Part shown: positions 48,790-57,551 of the stretch, piece after piece
Layout: each line of letters opens with the position of its first letter
How positions within the stretch are numbered: position 1 is the stretch's first letter
Assembly (NCBI GenBank): GCA_026415435.1
Contig: JAOAHC010000040.1
Location: 201,456 to 265,455, forward strand
Direction of reading: 5' to 3'
DNA length: 64,000 nucleotides
Origin: Clostridia bacterium
GTDB lineage: Bacteria > Bacillota > Clostridia > TANB77 > CAG-465
Notes under the pieces: model-generated
The model's database searches: none
Told to the model about the DNA's origin: nothing
Seen by the model: only the letters and a program-made list of their open reading frames with translations
Position numbers and translations under genes: made by a program

Positions 48790-49098
48790 AATAATTCCCT
48801 CCATTTGGTAATTGTGATTGATTGCAACATTAATTAAAATTTAATTAAGTTGGTGACTATATAACCTTCATAATAAGAAAGTCCTCCTTTATAATCCATT
48901 AATTAATGGGTATTTCGTAAAAATTCGACTTTCCTATTATATCATTTTTTACACAAAAACAATTAATATTAAATAATAAATGCACGTTCGACAAAACTGG
49001 ACAAATTTAGATAATATAAATCTCCTAAAATATAAAAATACTAAAATTGCATATTACAAAATTAGTATTTTTATATTTTTACTATTTTATTTCTAATA
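48790..49098. other. Intergenic leader upstream of the matrixin-like gene
   Basis: A 309-base gap. On the minus strand a TATAAT near 48950 is followed by AAAGGAGG and a very short frame, ATG AAG GTT ATA TAG (MKVI), near 48872. Its spacing is that of a real ribosome site, so a translated leader is possible. The left end of the 49099 gene's terminator is at 49034. Otherwise A/T-rich with no longer gene. Confidence 0.45.
49034..49072 (-). terminator. Terminator of the 49099 gene
   Basis: AAAAATACTAA (49034-49044) pairs with its complement (49062-49072) just past the stop codon. Confidence 0.65.
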
Positions 49099-49908
49099 TT
49101 ATAACTTACTTAGATCTATTTCTTCCCATTCTCCAGTATTTATATTTTTTATTTTTCTAGTTTGTTCATCATACTCGCATATTCCTCTAATAAAACCACT
49201 AGTTGTCTGCATTTCAAAATTTTCACTATATCTAAGGCAAAGTAAATATGTCTTATCCGCTTCAACCGTCGGTACTTTTAATTCAAATGGCGGTAGACAT
49301 TCTATATAAGTATTTTCTTTTTCTGTTTTTGACTTTTTATCTAATCCTTGTTTTTGAATTTGCTCTGGAAGTAATGTTTTCTCATAGTCACTAAATGAAA
49401 TTATACCACCTGACTTTATAAATTTAAAATTTTTACTCATATTACCTTTTAATACTTTAATTGGAGTTGCTTCTATTATTGTGATAGGTACTCCAGTATA
49501 TACACCTAATTTTTCTATATAATTTGTGTATCCTAATATTTTACTTATTTTAGCAATAACAATATGTTCTGCGTCTCCACTTTTTAAAAGATTTCCTATA
49601 TCATAAGTTGAATCTATTATAATAGTCTCTGTAGCTATAGGTAATTCCTTTTCTCCTGTTTTCTGCCCGTTATTATTTGCTGTATTTATTGGTTTATTTT
49701 GAATGTTATTTTCATTTGCAATATTTATATCTTTAAAATTAGTATAATATATACCATATATTACCATACAAAATAATATAACACAGGCAGCTAACTTATA
49801 TATCCTTTTATATCCATTGCTTTTCTCAGGTATATCTAGCCTAAAATCTTTTTTCAATTTTACGTCATTATATTTATCTCTTAATATTTGATCAAGCTTT
49901 CCTTTCAT
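49099..49908 (-). CDS. Single-pass membrane partner of the ECF sigma factor (possible anti-sigma)
   Basis: A 269-residue protein overlapping the sigma gene by 17 bases. About 36 cytoplasmic residues precede one membrane helix (about 37-53), then comes an external domain with the same pattern as the 47504 protein (VIAKISKI, KGNMSKN, YEKTLLPEQ, YLLCLRYSENF). The arrangement, sigma gene followed by a membrane protein with a short inner part, is that of anti-sigma factors, but no known anti-sigma motif is seen. Confidence 0.75.
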   Translation of the reverse strand: MKGKLDQILRDKYNDVKLKKDFRLDIPEKSNGYKRIYKLAACVILFCMVIYGIYYTNFKDINIANENNIQNKPINTANNNGQKTGEKELPIATETIIIDSTYDIGNLLKSGDAEHIVIAKISKILGYTNYIEKLGVYTGVPITIIEATPIKVLKGNMSKNFKFIKSGGIISFSDYEKTLLPEQIQKQGLDKKSKTEKENTYIECLPPFELKVPTVEADKTYLLCLRYSENFEMQTTSGFIRGICEYDEQTRKIKNINTGEWEEIDLSKL

Positions 49909-50431
49909 AAAAATCCTCCTTTTTATATTTTTCTTTTATTTTACATTTAGCCCTACTAATTTTACTTCTTATGGTATTTTCATTTATATGTAATATCTCG
50001 CTAATCTCTTTTGAAGTATATTCTTCACTATAAAACATTGTAAGTAATGTTTTTTCTTCAACATCCAAATTATCAGTCAGTGAAAAAAAGTCGACATCTT
50101 GATTAATTTTAATATCATCATCCTCATAGATTAAGTTTTCCATATCTGTTTCTTCATAAGGTATTGTTTTAGATATTATATTTTGCTTTAATAAAGTATT
50201 GCAATTATTTATTAGAATACTAGTAATCCAACTATTAAATTTATTATCATCTTCCAAACTTTTCAAGCTATTATATGCTTTAATTAAAGTTTCTTGCATA
50301 ACATCATATACATCTTCTTCGCTATTCAACCTAGACTTTGCAATTATATATAACCTTTTTTGTATAATAGTAATTATTTCATTAAAAGCATTTTTATCAT
50401 TCATTTTTGCTCTTTTAAGAAGTTTTTCCAT
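49892..50431 (-). CDS. ECF-type RNA polymerase sigma factor
   Basis: A 179-residue sigma-70 family protein with region 2 (SEEDVYDVMQETLIKAYNSL and FNSWITSI) and region 4 (YTSKEISEILHINENTIRS), typical of extracytoplasmic-function sigma factors. GGGGGTG precedes the ATG. Its upstream region carries a candidate self-recognised promoter, and a truncated second copy of its start and promoter lies 140 bases further upstream. Confidence 0.92.
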   Translation of the reverse strand: MEKLLKRAKMNDKNAFNEIITIIQKRLYIIAKSRLNSEEDVYDVMQETLIKAYNSLKSLEDDNKFNSWITSILINNCNTLLKQNIISKTIPYEETDMENLIYEDDDIKINQDVDFFSLTDNLDVEEKTLLTMFYSEEYTSKEISEILHINENTIRSKISRAKCKIKEKYKKEDFYERKA

Positions 50432-50460
50432 TTCACACCCCCAAGTATCTATTCACTTAT

Positions 50461-50490
50461 ATAGACAAAACTTTAATACTTTTTGTTGCA
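50461..50490 (-). promoter_or_regulatory. Candidate ECF-sigma promoter of the sigma gene
   Basis: Read leftward: TGCAAC (50490-50485), 18 bases, GTCTAT (50466-50461). This resembles ECF promoters, which have a -35 near TGAAAC and a -10 near CGTCTA. Duplicated at 50597-50626 with identical spacing. Confidence 0.6.
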
Positions 50491-50524
50491 TAATTATTAA
50501 AAAAATTAATTTTTTATTTTAAAG

Positions 50525-50640
50525 TTATGTCATATTATTTATTTTTGCTCTTTTTAAAAGTTTTTTCATTTTATACTTCATTATTTCTTTACTTATGTAG
50601 ACAAAATTTTAATAACTTTTGTTGCATAATTATTAAAAAT
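50525..50640 (-). pseudogene. Truncated duplicate of the ECF sigma gene start and promoter
   Basis: The segment 50541-50640 repeats 50403-50503, the first codons and upstream region of the sigma gene, with a few changes. The copy encodes only MKKLLKRAKINNMT (50569-50525) before a stop, matching the start MEKLLKRAKMND of the true gene. Confidence 0.8.
50597..50626 (-). promoter_or_regulatory. Second copy of the ECF-type promoter
   Basis: TGCAAC (50626-50621), 18 bases, GTCTAC (50602-50597), in the duplicated segment. Confidence 0.55.
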
Positions 50641-50647
50641 TTACTTT

Positions 50648-50686
50648 CTATTTAAGTTCAAAATATTTATCAAATAATAATTCCAT
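50648..50686 (-). CDS. Possible 12-residue small protein
   Basis: ATG at 50686 with AAGGAG about eight bases upstream, encoding MELLFDKYFELK and TAG. It lies about 100 bases downstream of a third ECF-like promoter. No database-independent support beyond the ribosome site, so tentative. Confidence 0.3.
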   Translation of the reverse strand: MELLFDKYFELK

Positions 50687-50784
50687 CTTTACACTCCTTA
50701 TAACATATTATCTTTTTTATAGACATTTACTCTAAATATCATAATTTAAATATATATCATTATATCATAAATTTATTTTTTTAT

Positions 50785-50815
50785 ATAGACTTTATTTTTT
50801 GAAAATTTTGTTTCA
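50785..50815 (-). promoter_or_regulatory. Third ECF-like promoter
   Basis: TGAAAC (50815-50810), 19 bases, GTCTAT (50790-50785). TGAAAC is the classical ECF -35. The rest of 50691-50955 is A/T-rich with no gene. Confidence 0.5.
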
Positions 50816-50955
50816 CATCATTTACTACTCTACAACTTTTATAACATTTATATTTTAATATAGTAAAAAACTAATCTTGAAAATGATACAAAATAAATTG
50901 TAACTCTTTCAAAATCAGTTTTTAAATAAACTTTATAATATTTTTTAACAATGAA

Positions 50956-52056
50956 TTACTCCACACTGTTCATATCTTCTATCATATTTTCAACAAAAAC
51001 CCCATAACCTCTTAAAGGATCATTTAAAAATACATGTGTTACTGCGCCTACTAATTTTCCATCCTGAACTATAGGACTTCCACTCATTCCTTGAACAATA
51101 CCACCTGTTCTTTCTTTTAATCTTTCATCAGTTATGCGTATTATCATATTTTTATTACCAGTTGATGTAAGAAGTACCTTTTCAATAACAATATTAAATT
51201 CTTCAACCTTATTATCATCTAACGTGCAATATATTTTAGCTTCTTTTTCTTGAATTTTAGACTTTGGCATTATTTGTACACTTTTCTTATTCTTTAAGTT
51301 ACTCTCATCTGAAATTTCTCCATATATTCCTTTATCAGTATTACCTGCTATTTGACCAATAACATCTGTTGACAATGTGCCTTTTAATTCTCCTGGAACT
51401 TTACTTATTCCTTTTTTTATAGAATATATTAAAGTCTTAGTTATTCCTCCAGATTGTATAGGTAAAATATAGTTTTCTCTAGTCTCTGTAACAGCGTGAC
51501 CTAAAGCTGCAAATTTAGAATTTTTCTTATCATAAAAAGTAACTGTACCAACTCCTGCACTACTATCCTTTACCCATAATCCTAACCTATATTGGCCGGT
51601 TATATCATCTACTATTGGCTTTACAGAGGTGACAACTTTTTTACCATTTCTATCTATTTCAAGCAATAATTCTTTTCCATCACTAATAGAGGCATGGTTT
51701 GCAAGTTCAGCATTTGTCTCTATTTTTATTCCATTTACTTTTAAAATAATATCTCCTATTTGTATATTAACTAAATCTTCCCTATCTACTGACATTACTA
51801 GTACTCCAGTAGCAAGTAGTTTTATTCCAACTGCTTCTCCACCTATTACAATATCCATATTTTGTACTTCTGAAGCAACTTTTTTTTCAAGACCATATAC
51901 TGCAAGAAGATCTGCATAGTTAACTAAAGAATATGCAAATATTAGAGCTGATATAATAAAAGCTATAACTATAATTCTTCTTGTTTTTATATTTTCTATA
52001 ATATTTTTATTAATTTTACCAAAGAACTTTTTTATTTTATCCAAAAGACTTTGCAT
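50956..52056 (-). CDS. spoIVB: SpoIVB serine peptidase (sporulation)
   Basis: A 366-residue SpoIVB. After an N-terminal membrane helix it has a PDZ domain (around residues 90-150, NIQIGDIILKVNGIKIETN) and a peptidase S55 domain with FAALGHAVTET and the catalytic serine in GMSGSPIVQ. In Bacillus it is made in the forespore and signals SpoIVFB to activate sigma-K. It starts 11 bases after the shifted stop of the TIGR04086 gene. Confidence 0.96.
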   Translation of the reverse strand: MQSLLDKIKKFFGKINKNIIENIKTRRIIVIAFIISALIFAYSLVNYADLLAVYGLEKKVASEVQNMDIVIGGEAVGIKLLATGVLVMSVDREDLVNIQIGDIILKVNGIKIETNAELANHASISDGKELLLEIDRNGKKVVTSVKPIVDDITGQYRLGLWVKDSSAGVGTVTFYDKKNSKFAALGHAVTETRENYILPIQSGGITKTLIYSIKKGISKVPGELKGTLSTDVIGQIAGNTDKGIYGEISDESNLKNKKSVQIMPKSKIQEKEAKIYCTLDDNKVEEFNIVIEKVLLTSTGNKNMIIRITDERLKERTGGIVQGMSGSPIVQDGKLVGAVTHVFLNDPLRGYGVFVENMIEDMNSVE

Positions 52057-52067
52057 TCTTCCACCTA

Positions 52068-52428
52068 CTAAAGATTAACTCCGTATAATTCCGCCAACCA
52101 CACCGGATAATGCCGATATACCAAAATACATAAGTAAAGTATTAGATATAAAGAACCCCCTGTACATCATAACTGTAAACAGATATATTATTAAGCAATA
52201 TAGTATTCCAAAAACTATACCATATATTAGACCTCTGGACTTCATTTTCCTTGCTGTTAATGTAGCCCCAACCAAAACTGAAATCACAACTGAAGCAAAA
52301 ACAAAAATATCCATATGTATATCATTTATATTAGTATATGCAAATATTGTTGATGATATAAATAATAGTACGATTGATATAATAAATGCTATTACCATGT
52401 TTATGCTATAATATTTTAATTTAATCAT
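52068..52428 (-). CDS. TIGR04086-type four-helix membrane protein, possible +1 shift at its end
   Basis: About 119 residues with four hydrophobic helices, typical of TIGR04086/YrzE-like proteins of unknown role. The ATG at 52428 follows GAGAGGA and is preferred to an upstream TTG. Zero frame ends GGC GGA ATT ATA CGG AGT TAA, i.e. GGIIRS. Skipping the C at 52083 gives ATA GGA GTT AAT CTT TAG, i.e. GGIIGVNL, which continues the glycine-rich membrane pattern and which I recall as common in the family. Either ending is possible, so the shift here is only suggestive. It is followed by spoIVB. Confidence 0.75.
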
Positions 52429-52498
52429 AAAATTTTCCTCTCTTTCAATCAATATATTATATTATTTTAATACATTTATATGAAAGATAAAAAAAAAT

Positions 52499-52522
52499 AG
52501 AATAAATAAAATTATTTATTCT
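52499..52522 (-). terminator. Terminator of the HD-GYP gene
   Basis: AGAATAAATAA pairs with TTATTTATTCT around a short loop, followed on the minus strand by a long T-run. Confidence 0.8.
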
Positions 52523-52546
52523 AAAATTTATCTCACTAAAATTAAT

Positions 52547-53599
52547 CTATTTAGGCACTATTGTTAAGTTTAATCTATTTTCATCAGATAGATCAATTAT
52601 TTCTCCAAAATTACAATCTGAAAAAATTTCTCTAACAATTGGTCTTCCAGGATGATTTCCTGAGGATATAACTATAACATCTCTGCCGTCACTTAACTTT
52701 ACTTTTTTACCAGGAACATACACTATTATATTTAGTAGAAAAATTCTCACAATTTCAGTATCAAATTGTGTTGAGCTACATACTTCCAATTGTTCCCTAA
52801 TTGCACATGTGGATTGGGGATCTCTATATGATCTTTTAGATCCCATAGCAGAACATGCATCAGCTATAGCAATTATTCTTGCCATTTCAGGTATCCGCTC
52901 ACCAGCTATTCGTCCAGGATATCCTTCACCAGAATACCATTCATGATGTCTATGTACTGCTTCAATTATACTTGTATGTATCCCACCTATTTGCTCTAAA
53001 ATAGCTTTACCCATTTCGGGATGCTTTTTTATCTCCTCATACTCGTCAGCGTCCAACTTTCCATTCTTATTTAAAATAGCTGGACTAATTACTATTTTTC
53101 CAATATCGTGCAAAAGCGCAGCAATAGCTAAATTTTTCAATTTAACCCCACTGTAGCCAAGAATCATTCCAGCAGAAATAGACATTATCGCTACATCAAC
53201 AGAATGATTGTATGTATACAGATCGTATAGTTTAAGTTTACCCAACTCGGCCATACATATGCCATTTGATGCTATTTCATTTATTAAATCTTGAATTAGT
53301 CCCTTTATTTTTGAATAATTACCATCTGTGAGACCTTTTTTAAAAACCATCTCAATTTCATTAAATAATTTAGAATGTAATTCTTGTGATACTGCTTTTG
53401 ATTCTTGTAAAACAATTGAATCATCAACAACAACCTTTACTTCAGCCACTCCCCAATTTTTCATTAAATTAATAATTTTTTCAGAAATATTTATACCCTT
53501 ATCTATAAGTTTACTTCCTCGCATATATATCGGACTTGCAAGGGTAGAGCCTGGTGGTATATCATTTATATCCAGAATAATCATACCTACGTTTTCCAT
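52547..53599 (-). CDS. HD-GYP domain phosphodiesterase
   Basis: A 350-residue protein; HD-GYP domains degrade cyclic-di-GMP or act as sensors. The N-terminal part is an unassigned alpha/beta region; the HD-GYP domain has LLHDIGK, HPEMG, HRHHEW and GEGYPGRIAGERIPEMARIIA. The canonical GYP tripeptide is intact. Codon 235 is CGG followed by ATA in GERIPEMA, aligning with GEEIP of relatives; a +1 shift would stop nine residues later, so this CGG is read in frame. GGGGGA precedes the ATG. Confidence 0.92.
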   Translation of the reverse strand: MENVGMIILDINDIPPGSTLASPIYMRGSKLIDKGINISEKIINLMKNWGVAEVKVVVDDSIVLQESKAVSQELHSKLFNEIEMVFKKGLTDGNYSKIKGLIQDLINEIASNGICMAELGKLKLYDLYTYNHSVDVAIMSISAGMILGYSGVKLKNLAIAALLHDIGKIVISPAILNKNGKLDADEYEEIKKHPEMGKAILEQIGGIHTSIIEAVHRHHEWYSGEGYPGRIAGERIPEMARIIAIADACSAMGSKRSYRDPQSTCAIREQLEVCSSTQFDTEIVRIFLLNIIVYVPGKKVKLSDGRDVIVISSGNHPGRPIVREIFSDCNFGEIIDLSDENRLNLTIVPK

Positions 53600-53772
53600 A
53601 AATTTTTATCCCCCTAGTATATATTATACAAGTTTTAACCAGTTATCATATTTAAATAACTCATCCTACAAGTCTCATAAAAAGTATAGCACCATTGTCG
53701 GTATTTGTCAATTATTAGGTTATATTATTACATTTCTTTTATATTTCATAAATATGTGAACTTATATAGTTA

Positions 53773-53819
53773 AAAAACACCCCGTATATATGGTTTAACT
53801 CATATATTCAGGATGTTTA
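53773..53819 (-). terminator. Terminator of the 53832 gene
   Basis: AAACATCC pairs with GGGGTGTTT and ATATATG with CATATAT in one interrupted stem, then a T-run on the minus strand. Confidence 0.75.
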
Positions 53820-53831
53820 ATCAAAATATGT

Positions 53832-54830
53832 TTATTTAGAATTTTTCAATGTAGATGTTACAGTTTCGTTTGTTAATACATTAGTCTCTCTAGCATATAT
53901 TAAAGCACCCTTTGAAATTTCTACCGGTTCTATATATTCTTTATACTTACTTCCATCTAAACTATATTGTATTTTATTTTTATCATTAGATGGTACTATT
54001 ACTACTTTAGTTTTTAAATCTTGCGATATCACTTTAAACATTGGATTATCTTTTGCTATACTATTTACTTCAAATATATTAGATGAGACTTTATCCTCGT
54101 TTGTATTGTTATTAATATTTATAGATGCACCTGTTAAAACTTTTATTTTATATTTCCCATCACTCATATTATTTGTGTCTATTCTTATTTTTACAATCCT
54201 ATATTTATCAGTACTCTCACCTATAACTTCTGATATTAAAATATCTGGTTGAATACTAATATTGCTTCCCAGAGTACCAGTCACCTTTATTTTATCCTCT
54301 AAATTCAACTTAGTTATTTCAGTTTCTGAAGAAAATATTAAAGTATATTCTACATTTGTACCTTCTTTTACAGGTAAGACTTGATTTGTAAGTATCGATA
54401 CTTTTGGTTTTTTATCATCTATTTTTATTTTTGCATCATACTGTGACCAACTTTGTTTTTGTGTATCCGTACCTTTATACCATAGTTGACCTCCTACTAT
54501 CTCAAACTCATTTACATACTTATCTGTATTTAAAAGTGATGGTATAACAGTAGTTATATTGCCTTCTAGTTTTTCTGAATTATAGACTAAAGTATTTTCA
54601 TCAGCATATAACTTATATGGCAAATACTCATTATCTGAATTTAAATCTTGTGTTGTTTTATATAAATCTAATTCCTCTTCAAAAGATTTAACATCATTTA
54701 AAAACGATGTTTTTTTGGTACTATCTAGAGGACTACTTTGACTTAAAGTTAGTATTAGTGCTCCTGATAATATTGCTAATATCAATATAATCATTATCAT
54801 AGCTATTAGTGAATCTTCCCTATTTTGCAT
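53832..54830 (-). CDS. Membrane-anchored extracellular protein of unknown function
   Basis: A 332-residue protein with the ATG at 54830 chosen for the GGAGG five bases upstream. One membrane helix (residues about 9-30, IAMIMIILILAILSGALIL) reminiscent of a pilin-type start is followed by three beta-rich regions; a late NKIQYSLDGSKYKEY stretch resembles chitobiase-C-terminal-like or Ig modules. No catalytic motif. Lies between sbp and the HD-GYP gene. Confidence 0.7.
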   Translation of the reverse strand: MQNREDSLIAMIMIILILAILSGALILTLSQSSPLDSTKKTSFLNDVKSFEEELDLYKTTQDLNSDNEYLPYKLYADENTLVYNSEKLEGNITTVIPSLLNTDKYVNEFEIVGGQLWYKGTDTQKQSWSQYDAKIKIDDKKPKVSILTNQVLPVKEGTNVEYTLIFSSETEITKLNLEDKIKVTGTLGSNISIQPDILISEVIGESTDKYRIVKIRIDTNNMSDGKYKIKVLTGASININNNTNEDKVSSNIFEVNSIAKDNPMFKVISQDLKTKVVIVPSNDKNKIQYSLDGSKYKEYIEPVEISKGALIYARETNVLTNETVTSTLKNSK

Positions 54831-54878
54831 ATTTTCCTCCATGCATTTAATTACTAAAATATCTGTTAAATAGAAAAA

Positions 54879-54904
54879 TTGAATAAATATATAAATCTAT
54901 TCAA
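54879..54904 (-). terminator. Terminator of the dcw cluster after sbp
   Basis: TTGAATA (54879-54885) and TATTCAA (54898-54904) form a short stem followed on the minus strand by TTTTTCTAT. Confidence 0.55.
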
Positions 54905-54933
54905 CTCTTTTAATTTCTCTTTTGTTTTTAATT

Positions 54934-55323
54934 TTATATTTTATTATTACTAGTTTCTGTTTCAACTATTTTTTGTTCTTTTCTTTTTTCAAATTTATTT
55001 ATTAATACACGTCTTATAGTAGAAAAATTATTTAACATTCTTCCACCAAATACTATTACTGCTGCAAGATATATGTCTACATCCAATTTTTGTCCAATAT
55101 ATGTAAGAAATATAGCTATTATGGCGTTACCAAAAAAACCTGATAAAAACACATTTATCTTAAATTTTTTCTCTAAATTTGCAGCTAGTGCACCAAAAAC
55201 AGAGTCTAAACAAGCCAAAATAGCAACTGCTACGTATTTCGAATATGCATATGGAATTATAACGCTAAAACCTGTTAAAACTCCAGCTACAGCAAAACCA
55301 ATTAATATTAATACTCCTGCCAT
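54934..55323 (-). CDS. sbp: Small basic family protein (Sbp/DUF1290)
   Basis: A 129-residue membrane protein with four hydrophobic segments and a basic tail. The pattern (YSKYVAVAILACLDSVFGA, FGGRMLNNFSTIRR) is that of DUF1290 proteins, found between ftsQ/DUF881 and ftsA in Firmicutes division clusters. It follows DUF881 by 12 bases. Function unknown. Confidence 0.9.
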   Translation of the reverse strand: MAGVLILIGFAVAGVLTGFSVIIPYAYSKYVAVAILACLDSVFGALAANLEKKFKINVFLSGFFGNAIIAIFLTYIGQKLDVDIYLAAVIVFGGRMLNNFSTIRRVLINKFEKRKEQKIVETETSNNKI

Positions 55324-55335
55324 TTAAACTACCCC

Positions 55336-56085
55336 CTATTCTGCAAGTCTAGCTGTCTTAAAGTTTATTGTACCATCAAATTTCAATATTTTTACTTCTT
55401 TTTCTCTTGTAATTTTTACACCTATACCTAACTCTTTAAGTAAATCAGCTACTCCATTTTTTATATTCATTGCACTTTCCAAATATTGAGCATTCCCTAC
55501 TGCTTTTATAACAAAAGGGGCTGCTACTTTTTGATAATTAACTTGTATTACTGGACCAACGCAACGTATTGCAGAACCAGCTATTATTCTTTGATCATTT
55601 ACACTTATAGCTTCTGCACCAGCAGCTTTTAGTTCATTTACAACAGTAAGTACATCACTATCATGAACTAGTGTATCAGTTCTTAAACTACTATCTGTTA
55701 CATTTTCTCCATCAGTAAGAGTTATTATTATACCTTCACCTACAACATCAGTAACACCTGAAATTATAGATAGTTGTTTTTGCTCTTCTTTCATTGAAGC
55801 AATAAGCGAATCATTATTTGATGCATTATTTTTATACTCTTCAACTATTTTACTTTTATCTTCATATTTTACTTTCAGATCATTATATTTATTTTGTATA
55901 TTTCTTAAATCATCTATTAACTGTGCTTCTCTTTTACCTTGTGCAACTTCTGTAGTATCACTAACTGCCTTCATTTGTGCTGCAAGCATTAAAGCAAGAA
56001 AAAACATCGCAATTCCTATAAATAAATAGCTAACAATATTGTGCTTTTTAATAAAATCTGAAGTTACATTTTTTATTTTTTCCAT
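55336..56085 (-). CDS. DUF881 division-cluster protein
   Basis: A 249-residue protein: N-terminal membrane helix (about 17-37), a coiled coil (about 45-105), and the DUF881 globular domain (GVTDVVGEGIIITLTDG, NELKAAGAEAISVNDQRI). DUF881 proteins regularly sit beside sbp and ftsQ. Function unproven. It follows the GNAT gene by 16 bases. Confidence 0.92.
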   Translation of the reverse strand: MEKIKNVTSDFIKKHNIVSYLFIGIAMFFLALMLAAQMKAVSDTTEVAQGKREAQLIDDLRNIQNKYNDLKVKYEDKSKIVEEYKNNASNNDSLIASMKEEQKQLSIISGVTDVVGEGIIITLTDGENVTDSSLRTDTLVHDSDVLTVVNELKAAGAEAISVNDQRIIAGSAIRCVGPVIQVNYQKVAAPFVIKAVGNAQYLESAMNIKNGVADLLKELGIGVKITREKEVKILKFDGTINFKTARLAE

Positions 56086-56101
56086 AGTTCACCATCTCCT
56101 T

Positions 56102-56668
56102 TTATATTATAAAACATCTTTTTTCTACTACATCTTTACTATAAAAAGTATAATATAGCTTTAAAACATTATTCTTTACTTCTAAATCATTTACATTTTC
56201 TGCACATTCTAACATATATACAGAATAAATAACTTTCCATAGTGAAATATCAAAATTTAATTTTCTAAAACCAAGTTCCTCATAAAACCTAGATCTTTTA
56301 ATCCTTATCTGATTTTCACTATCATTTTTTCCTAGTCCTATTTTTTCTGCTTCTAAATATATATTCTTATATCCAAAATATTTTTCCTTTAGAGCATTAA
56401 TTGCCATTTTTCCATAGCCTCTCGATTGATATTCAGGAAATATTGCAAAATAATCTATTTGTATAAATTTCAAATCTTTAATATCATTAATTATAAAGAA
56501 TCCTACTATTTCAGTACTATAAATAATTTCAAAAAATTTAATTACATCTTTTTGTATTCCAACTTTAAGGTCACACAGCGTTTTTCTTTCATTCAATGGA
56601 AATATCTTAACATATCTTTTATATATATTCTCTTTAAAATCTGATATGCTTATTTCTTTGATCTCCAT
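56102..56668 (-). CDS. GNAT-type acetyltransferase inside the division cluster
   Basis: A 188-residue GNAT protein; the acetyl-CoA motif is QSRGYGKMAI in the middle, preceded by YFAIFPEY. It lies between ftsQ and DUF881 with short gaps, a place normally without an acetyltransferase. Its substrate is unknown. It has a final Cys-rich/hydrophobic end (VEKRCFII). Confidence 0.85.
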   Translation of the reverse strand: MEIKEISISDFKENIYKRYVKIFPLNERKTLCDLKVGIQKDVIKFFEIIYSTEIVGFFIINDIKDLKFIQIDYFAIFPEYQSRGYGKMAINALKEKYFGYKNIYLEAEKIGLGKNDSENQIRIKRSRFYEELGFRKLNFDISLWKVIYSVYMLECAENVNDLEVKNNVLKLYYTFYSKDVVEKRCFII

Positions 56669-56693
56669 AAAATACCTTTCCTAAAATATATTA

Positions 56694-57551
56694 TTAAATC
56701 TGTGAAAATACAGGATTATTCTTAGTCATATCGATGACACCTGTAGCATCACCATCAAGTTTAGAAATTATATTTTTTAAAAATGTCATATTGTACTCCA
56801 AATTTGTATCATTAGGAAGTACTATACTTAGTTTATCATTTAATATTAGTGTTGTCAATGAATTTTCAAAATTTAGCTTAGTAATAGGCATATTAATACC
56901 AGTCTTTTCATAAGCAGATAGTATATTTTTATATATCACTATTTTAGATATATCAGTTTCATTTATACTAACTCCAAACTTTATTTCATTATCAAAAGTA
57001 ATACCATAAGTAAGTAACTCAGAACTAGTCTTAGTATCCAGATTGGCTTGTTCTAATATAATCCCATCTGAACTTATTCTGTAATACGTATTTTTATCTT
57101 TATCATAAGCAAAATATTCTGATACTCTTTCTATAACTTTAATTATAACAGTATTTGGAAACTTTTTTATAATTATTACATTATCAACATACGGCAATTC
57201 TTTTATACTTTTTACAGCTTTGCTACTGCTTGTTAATATAATATTTTTTGAATATTTAATACCAGATTTTTCAACTATTTCATTATTAGTATACTTAGAT
57301 GCTCCCTCTACATTAATCTGAATTATATTAAAGTATGAACTTGTACATATATAATAAATTAAAAAAGAAATTAAACCCACAAAGAATATTCCTAAAAATA
57401 TAGTAAATATACCCTTAGGACTCTTCTTTGAATTTTTCTTTACTTTTTTATTATCTTTACTTTTTACGATTTCCTTATATTTTTGTTCCTTACTACTTTG
57501 AACGCCTTTTTTAGAGCTATTAACCTTACTTTTTTTATTTTCTACTCTCAT
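56694..57551 (-). CDS. ftsQ: Cell-division protein FtsQ/DivIB
   Basis: A 285-residue protein. A Lys/Ser-rich cytoplasmic tail of about 47 residues is followed by one membrane helix, a POTRA domain (INVEGASKYTNNEIVEKSGI) and the FtsQ domain. It recruits septal synthases with FtsL and FtsB. It overlaps murG by four bases. Confidence 0.9.
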   Translation of the reverse strand: MRVENKKSKVNSSKKGVQSSKEQKYKEIVKSKDNKKVKKNSKKSPKGIFTIFLGIFFVGLISFLIYYICTSSYFNIIQINVEGASKYTNNEIVEKSGIKYSKNIILTSSSKAVKSIKELPYVDNVIIIKKFPNTVIIKVIERVSEYFAYDKDKNTYYRISSDGIILEQANLDTKTSSELLTYGITFDNEIKFGVSINETDISKIVIYKNILSAYEKTGINMPITKLNFENSLTTLILNDKLSIVLPNDTNLEYNMTFLKNIISKLDGDATGVIDMTKNNPVFSQI

